Source: Leptospira biflexa (GTDB lineage: Bacteria; Spirochaetota; Leptospiria; Turneriellales; DYLW01). From it: 39,928 nucleotides of DNA. The DNA lies in the NCBI GenBank assembly GCA_020721865.1, contig DYLW01000024.1, forward strand, positions 1 to 39,928. Reading direction: 5' to 3'. A program made the position numbers and the translations under genes. A model generated the notes under the pieces. The model made no database searches. It saw only the letters and a list, made by a program, of their open reading frames with translations, and was not told the DNA's origin. Below are positions 35,495 through 39,928 of the stretch, piece by piece (position 1 is the stretch's first letter; each line of letters begins with the position of its first letter).

Positions 35495-36112
35495 TCAATC
35501 CAGGAGAGCGTAGTACACAGCGTTGGACTTACGGGGGTGTAAAACCGAAGTCTGGGAAAATAGGGAAGCAAATTCCGTGGGGAATTCCCTCCGGAAAACA
35601 CAGTAATCGGACCGCTCTGCCTTCTCCAGCAGATACATGATAACGCCGGCGAAATCCGGGCCATAATCATGGATAACCACCGCTTTTCTCGCCAGAGATT
35701 TCATCCTTTTCAGCATGGCCATACGCTCCGGACGTTTCATCCCATGGAGCACATAGGATGCGGTAACAATATCGAACTTCTTCCCTGTGAAAGTGGACTG
35801 CTCATCCAGAATGTCCTCGTGAATGCACTCCATCTTTTCTGAATAACGATTCCGGGCGTACCTTAACATTCCATCGGAAATGTCCACTCCCGTCACGTGG
35901 GCTCCAGATTTCATAAAATGGTAAGCCCAGGCCCCGGTTCCGCACCCAATGTCCAGAACGGTCAGACCGGTGACTGTCACCTTTTCCTGGAGGAGGCGGA
36001 AGCTCTTTTCAAAGTGATTCCGGACTCCTTCATCAAACCAGGAATACACAGGTGCGATTGCGTTAAACATGAACCGCACCCGGCTTTTTTCATCTCTGGG
36101 AAAAGGAAACAT
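35495..36112 (-). CDS. SAM-dependent methyltransferase, class I
   Basis: A 205-aa Rossmann-fold methyltransferase. Motif I is VLDIGCGTGAWA, the acidic ribose-binding Asp is in VTGVDIS, and the third motif region is FDIVTASYVLHGM. The leading block (FNAIAPVYSWFDEGVRNHF) is like that of the UbiE/menaquinone-type small methyltransferases, but the substrate is not clear. The start ATG overlaps the stop of fba (ATGA), so the two are probably translationally coupled. No ubiquinone or menaquinone genes are nearby. Confidence 0.85.
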   Translation of the reverse strand: MFPFPRDEKSRVRFMFNAIAPVYSWFDEGVRNHFEKSFRLLQEKVTVTGLTVLDIGCGTGAWAYHFMKSGAHVTGVDISDGMLRYARNRYSEKMECIHEDILDEQSTFTGKKFDIVTASYVLHGMKRPERMAMLKRMKSLARKAVVIHDYGPDFAGVIMYLLEKAERSDYCVFRREFPTEFASLFSQTSVLHPRKSNAVYYALLD

Positions 36113-37185
36113 CAGAACGTGAATTTTCCCGGTGCGTTTAAATCCTCAAAGGCCCGGTGGAGTCTTTGTACCATACCTTTTTCGCCCAGATTTACCCATG
36201 CACGCGGATCGATGTATTTTTTATTGGGTTTGTCTTCTCCTTCCGGATTACCAATCTGGGAATGCAGATACCCGTCCTTTTCATCCATATAGGTCTTGAT
36301 GGGCTGGGTGAATGCCCACTGCGTGTCTGTATCAATATTCATTTTGATAACGCCGTAGGATACTGCTTCCCGGATTTCGTTCAAGGAGGATCCGGAGCCA
36401 CCATGGAATACCAGATCGGCGGGTTTTGTCCCGGTATTCCGAGCACTCTGGATTTTATCCTGGCTATTTTTCAAAATAATCGGGGTCAGTTTGACATTTC
36501 CGGGTTTGTAGACGCCGTGGGTATTTCCAAAGGACGCCGCAATGGTGAAATGGCCGATGGGTTTTAATTTATCGTAAGCTTTCAACACATCGTCGGGTTG
36601 GGTGTATAACTTAGCGTTATCAATTCCCGCATTGTCCACTCCATCTTCTTCCCCTCCGGTGACGCCCAGTTCAATTTCCAGGCTCATCATGATTTTATTC
36701 ATCCGCTCCAGGTACCGGGCGGAAATCGTCAGATTTTCGTCCAGAGGTTCTTCGGACAGATCCAGCATGTGGGAGCTGTACAGGGGTTCCCCGTTTTTAC
36801 GATAATATTCTTCCCCGACACTTAAAAGACCGTCAATCCAGGGCAGCAGTTTTTTTGCCGCGTGGTCCGTATGCAGGATGACGGGCACTCCGTACACCGG
36901 GGCAAGATGGCGGATATGGAGGGCTCCTGCCACAGCACCGGCAATGGCTGCTTTCTGGTCGGCATTATCCAGAAATTTCCCCGCGTTAAAATGAGCTCCC
37001 CCATTGGAAAACTGGATAATGATGGGGGAAGACATTTCCTTTGCAGCCTGGAGTGCGGCGTTGATGGTGCTGGATCCAATTACATTCACAGCAGGAATAG
37101 CACACATAGATTCTTTGCAGTAATCGTATAATTCCTTCAGTTGGTTACCGTATACGATCCCTGGTTTTAGTTTGATTTTTGACAT
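36112..37185 (-). CDS. fba: Fructose-bisphosphate aldolase, class II
   Basis: The zinc-dependent aldolase of glycolysis and gluconeogenesis, 357 aa, matching the long (FbaA-like) type IIA. Zinc-ligand and active-site blocks are HTDHAAKK, EIELGVTGGEEDGVD, NTHGVYKPGN, VFHGGSGSS and MNIDTDTQWA. ATG 37185 was chosen because a GGAGG site (37191-37195) sits five bases away; the in-frame ATG at 37218 falls on the predicted -10 region. It heads a two-gene operon with the methyltransferase. Confidence 0.97.
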   Translation of the reverse strand: MSKIKLKPGIVYGNQLKELYDYCKESMCAIPAVNVIGSSTINAALQAAKEMSSPIIIQFSNGGAHFNAGKFLDNADQKAAIAGAVAGALHIRHLAPVYGVPVILHTDHAAKKLLPWIDGLLSVGEEYYRKNGEPLYSSHMLDLSEEPLDENLTISARYLERMNKIMMSLEIELGVTGGEEDGVDNAGIDNAKLYTQPDDVLKAYDKLKPIGHFTIAASFGNTHGVYKPGNVKLTPIILKNSQDKIQSARNTGTKPADLVFHGGSGSSLNEIREAVSYGVIKMNIDTDTQWAFTQPIKTYMDEKDGYLHSQIGNPEGEDKPNKKYIDPRAWVNLGEKGMVQRLHRAFEDLNAPGKFTF

Positions 37186-37213
37186 TTTATCCTCCGGTAT
37201 TTTGTTATAAGCA

Positions 37214-37240
37214 ATCATAAATCCCCATCTGGGTTGTCAA
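37214..37240 (-). promoter_or_regulatory. Promoter of fba
   Basis: On the minus strand a consensus TTGACA (37240-37235) is followed by TATGAT (37219-37214), with a short 15-bp spacer. It lies just upstream of the ribosome site and the chosen start. Confidence 0.5.
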
Positions 37241-37351
37241 CCTATATGGGACAATAACAAATCCATCCCGAAAAGCCAATCCTCCCCAACAGAGAACCAC
37301 CGGTTTATTATTAAAATTGACACTGGATGGATAATTGATTTCATGCCACCA

Positions 37352-39427
37352 ATGAATAAAAAGGCGTTTATTCTTATTTTTATGATGATATCCGGAGCTA
37401 TTTATGCGGATTCGCTTATTTTGACGAATGAATTGAATGGCGAGTACATCGGGAAAAAATTGCTCTTTTTTATAGATAAAACTAATGCAATGACATTGGA
37501 TGAGGTACGGAAAAAAGATTTTTTCCCATCCGGGAAAGACGAGCCAAACTTTGGTTATAATTCCCATACATACTGGCTGAAATTCCATGCAGAAAACAAA
37601 GAGACCCGGAAGATTGCTTATTTTCTGGAGATGTCCTATTCTCTTGTGGACAGGGTTGATCTCTTCATTCCACAGGAAGACGGAACGTATAAAAAGAAAA
37701 GCCTGGGTTTGTTTCAACCTTTCAAGAAGAGGGAAATTCTTTATCGAAACATTTTATTTTCGTTGGAGCAAAGGCCTTCATCTTCTGACTGGTATTATAT
37801 ACGCGTTGCAACGGAAACTTCCAAAACATTTCCTTTGCAGGTCTGGTCCAACAACCATTTTATTGAAAAAATCCTCCGGGAAGAGTTATTCCTGGGGGTA
37901 TTTTACGGCATTATGCTGGTGATGCTGGTTTACAATCTATTTCTTCTTCTTTCTGTCCGGGACATCAACTATTTTTATTACATTTTCTGGTTAATCAATG
38001 CCACTATGGTGCAGATGTCTCTGAATGGTTATTCCTTTGAGTACCTCTGGCCAAATTCGAATTGGTGGTCCAAGCAGAATACGCCATTTTTTATGAGTAT
38101 GGGCGGATTTTTTGGTATCCAGTTTGCCAGGGTATTTCTGGATACCCCCCATCGATTGAAAAAAACCGATAAGTATCTGTTATTCCTGATGTTTGTCTCC
38201 GGAATTTCTGTTATTGTTTCTCTGGTAGCTCCATATCCTCCGGCAATTCGTCTGGGGACAGTCTTATGGATTATTATACCGGTGAGCATGATCATCACCA
38301 CCATTTTATCGCTACAGGGTGGTTACAAACCGGCACGGTATTTCTTCATTGGCTGGATCTTTGCCTTTCTGGGAACGGGTATTTTTGCCGCAAAGAGCCT
38401 GGGACTTCTTCCCAACAGTTTCCTGACCAAATGGGGAATGCAGATTGGGGTAGCTCTGGAAGTAACTCTGCTCTCCCTTGGTTTGGGGGATCGTATTAAC
38501 CAGTTGAAGAAGGACAAGGAGCTGGCACAGAAAGTACTCCTGGAGACAAAAAATAATATGTTGGAATCCTTTGCCCGATTTGTTCCCCGACAATTTTTAA
38601 AATTTCTGGAACGGGAATCGGTGGAAGATGTCCGTCTGGGAGATGCTGCTTCCTATGAGATGACGGTCTTGTTTTCAGATATAAGGAAATTTACAGATAT
38701 GTCGGAAAACATGACTCCCGACGAGAGTTTTTTCTTTCTGAATTCCCTTTTCAAGAGGATGGAACCCATCATCCAGGAAAATAATGGATTTGTGGATAAA
38801 TACATCGGCGATGCGGTTATGGCACTTTTCCCGGAATCGCCGGAGGATGCCATTAAAGCCTCGCTGGAAATAAAAGAAAAACTTGTGGCATACAATGAAC
38901 ACCGGTCCAACTCCGGTTATATTCCCATTGACATTGGTTTGGGAATTCATTCTGGAAATTTGATTCTGGGTACGGTCGGTTCTTCCCGGCGGATAGATAC
39001 CACGGTTATTGGGGATACCGTGAACCTGGCCAGCCGGATTGAGAGCCTCACCAAATATTACAAGGTGCCGGTGATTCTTTCTGACACCGTCTATGAAAAA
39101 ATTCCGGATAAAGAAAAATATTGTTTGCGGGAAATTGACCGTGTCAAGGTAAAAGGCAAGCAAAAGATTGTCATTCTGTATGAGCTTTTCAATTCTGACC
39201 CGGAAGAATTACGGGAAAAGAAAATGTCCCAGAAGCCGGATTTTGAAAAAGCACTGGATCTTTACAGAAACGGTGGTTTCTCCGGTGCTCTGGATATATT
39301 CCAGCGGCTTTATGAGGAAAATCCTGAGGATAAAATTCTGATTCTTTTCCTGGAGCGCTGCCGTTATCTCATAAACCATCCGCCTTCGGACAGGTGGCAG
39401 GGAGTGGCCCGGATGGGCAGGAAATGA
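37352..39427 (+). CDS. Membrane adenylate cyclase with 7TMR-DISM sensor
   Basis: A 691-aa protein (start at the second ATG, 37352; the ATG at 37343 adds three residues). It has a signal peptide ending IYADS, a DISMED2-like beta-sandwich (about 30-180; YNSHTYWLKFHA, DWYYIRVAT), seven membrane segments (about 185-390; FYGIMLVMLVYNLFLLLSVRD) and a short coiled coil. A class III cyclase domain follows, with metal Asp D443 (FSDIRKF) and D487 (YIGDAVM), adenine-type K483 and D555, and the transition-state pair N558/R562 intact (NLASR). The tail ends PPSDRWQG, as in the first cyclase at 12143-14302. It should make cAMP in response to an external ligand. It has no visible ribosome site. A broken HATPase-like gene follows. 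Confidence 0.93.
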   Translation: MNKKAFILIFMMISGAIYADSLILTNELNGEYIGKKLLFFIDKTNAMTLDEVRKKDFFPSGKDEPNFGYNSHTYWLKFHAENKETRKIAYFLEMSYSLVDRVDLFIPQEDGTYKKKSLGLFQPFKKREILYRNILFSLEQRPSSSDWYYIRVATETSKTFPLQVWSNNHFIEKILREELFLGVFYGIMLVMLVYNLFLLLSVRDINYFYYIFWLINATMVQMSLNGYSFEYLWPNSNWWSKQNTPFFMSMGGFFGIQFARVFLDTPHRLKKTDKYLLFLMFVSGISVIVSLVAPYPPAIRLGTVLWIIIPVSMIITTILSLQGGYKPARYFFIGWIFAFLGTGIFAAKSLGLLPNSFLTKWGMQIGVALEVTLLSLGLGDRINQLKKDKELAQKVLLETKNNMLESFARFVPRQFLKFLERESVEDVRLGDAASYEMTVLFSDIRKFTDMSENMTPDESFFFLNSLFKRMEPIIQENNGFVDKYIGDAVMALFPESPEDAIKASLEIKEKLVAYNEHRSNSGYIPIDIGLGIHSGNLILGTVGSSRRIDTTVIGDTVNLASRIESLTKYYKVPVILSDTVYEKIPDKEKYCLREIDRVKVKGKQKIVILYELFNSDPEELREKKMSQKPDFEKALDLYRNGGFSGALDIFQRLYEENPEDKILILFLERCRYLINHPPSDRWQGVARMGRK

Positions 39428-39440
39428 TTAACGGGGAAAG

Positions 39441-39862
39441 ATGAAATTAGCGACATCGTCAAAGATTTAACGGAGAAAATAGAAAAAAAAGGAGCGGTAT
39501 CGCTTTCTTTTAAAGAATTCTATATTGAACCGATGATCCGAGCGGGTTTGTACGCCAAGCGATCATCGATTTTCCGGATGGCGAAAGCATTCGTATTCAG
39601 GTTATCAATAACTCACCCATATCTCCCCTGGAACTGGAAAGAATCAATTTGAGGCTGGAGAATGCGAAAAAAATCCGGAATATCATGGAAGCCCATGATC
39701 AGTTTTAGGATGAAACGGAGGGAGTGGCCTGGGACTCATCATGAATATGATGCTTCTAAAAACATCCGGAATCGGCCCAGAGAACTTTTTTCTGAACAAC
39801 ACGGGAACAGAGACGTGGCCAGAATCCGGCAAAAAATGTTGCTACCGCTGCTTCTGTTTTAG
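39441..39862 (+). pseudogene. Broken HATPase-like regulator gene
   Basis: A coherent protein can be read only by changing frame several times. An ATG at 39441 is followed by ISDIVKDLTEKIEKKG, then FKEFYIEP. Near 39531 the frame moves to DDPSGFVRQAIIDFPDGES. An in-frame TAG at 39706 interrupts it after EAHDQF, followed by DETEG. Near 39722 it moves to SGLGLIMNMMLLKTSG. Near 39814 it moves to VARIRQK, and the last frame stops at 39862. Every shift is equivalent to loss of one base. DETEG-SGLGL is a good G2-like ATP-binding box, so the ancestor was a GHKL-type ATPase like the one at 5727. Either the gene is decayed, or the sequence here has uncorrected single-base gaps. Upstream ATP-binding N box was not seen. 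Confidence 0.7.
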
Positions 39863-39928
39863 GGATCACGGTATCGCAAACATGGCGACGGAGTTTCCGT
39901 ACACAAGCTATTGGCCAACCGCTTTAAG
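39863..39928 (+). other. Possible further coding fragment at the window end
   Basis: In the frame beginning near 39864 the bases read KHGDGVSVHKLLANRF, which looks protein-like but has no start codon in the window. It could be the tail of the broken gene after another one-base loss, or the beginning of another gene. Not enough is visible to name it. Confidence 0.25.

Noticed and set aside
37186..37218. Upstream start of the aldolase
   Set aside because: It overlaps the predicted -10 box; GGAGG five bases from ATG 37185 fits better and gives the normal length.
1..39928. CRISPR array, prophage, insertion sequence or tRNA
   Set aside because: No regularly spaced repeats, transposase or phage-type proteins, terminal inverted repeats or cloverleaf were seen by eye. 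A tRNA scan would be needed to exclude a tRNA formally.

Overview
The window is a dense stretch of a bacterial chromosome, with moderate G+C by eye, most intergenic gaps under 100 bp and many overlapping stop/start codons. Its content suggests a spirochaete related to Leptospira: two class III nucleotide cyclases with 7-transmembrane sensor halves, a HAMP/SpoIIE phosphatase, a histidine-kinase-like ATPase fused to a cyclic-nucleotide domain, a lipoprotein MsrB-MsrA fusion, and several exported beta-rich proteins. This placement is inferred from gene content only. No rRNA, tRNA, CRISPR array or insertion sequence was seen.

Layout. 1-7001 (+): glutamate synthase gltB (5' end outside the window), gltD, and a receiver/HATPase/cNMP-binding regulator in an overlapping chain. 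7146-10655 (+): dnaE. 10647-14302 (-): a membrane cyclase coupled by a TAATG overlap to an unrecognised protein. 14379-15846 (+): a cytochrome c'-like protein and lepB. 15852-18017 (-): a sensor/HAMP/SpoIIE/TPR phosphatase. 18202-18709 (+): a RelBE-type toxin-antitoxin pair with a palindrome beside its promoter. 18759-20000 (+): a PLP aminotransferase. 20025-20381 (-): a YraN-family protein. 20744-25354 (+): polA, panC and a SanA-like protein. 25351-26751 (-): a single-domain response regulator and a membrane hexapeptide acyltransferase. 26988-30017 (+): three overlapping genes for exported, probably outer-membrane proteins. 30021-31184 (-): a DUF819 permease-like protein. 31270-33703 (+): msrBA and a membrane metallophosphoesterase. 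33786-35405 (+): a putative outer-membrane protein followed by a strong bidirectional terminator. 35495-37185 (-): class II aldolase fba and a methyltransferase (ATGA overlap). 37352-39427 (+): a second 7TM cyclase. 39441-39862: a broken HATPase-like gene with several -1 frame changes and a stop.

Working together. Central metabolism and replication genes (gltBD, fba, panC, dnaE, polA) are interleaved with signalling genes. Two predicted cAMP producers, a cNMP-binding HATPase, a SpoIIE phosphatase and a decayed second HATPase lie within 40 kb. This suggests, as inference only, that cyclic nucleotides feed into a partner-switching type of control. The most novel-looking material is the receiver/HATPase/cNMP fusion, the unknown protein coupled to the first cyclase, and the three-gene envelope cassette at 27-30 kb.
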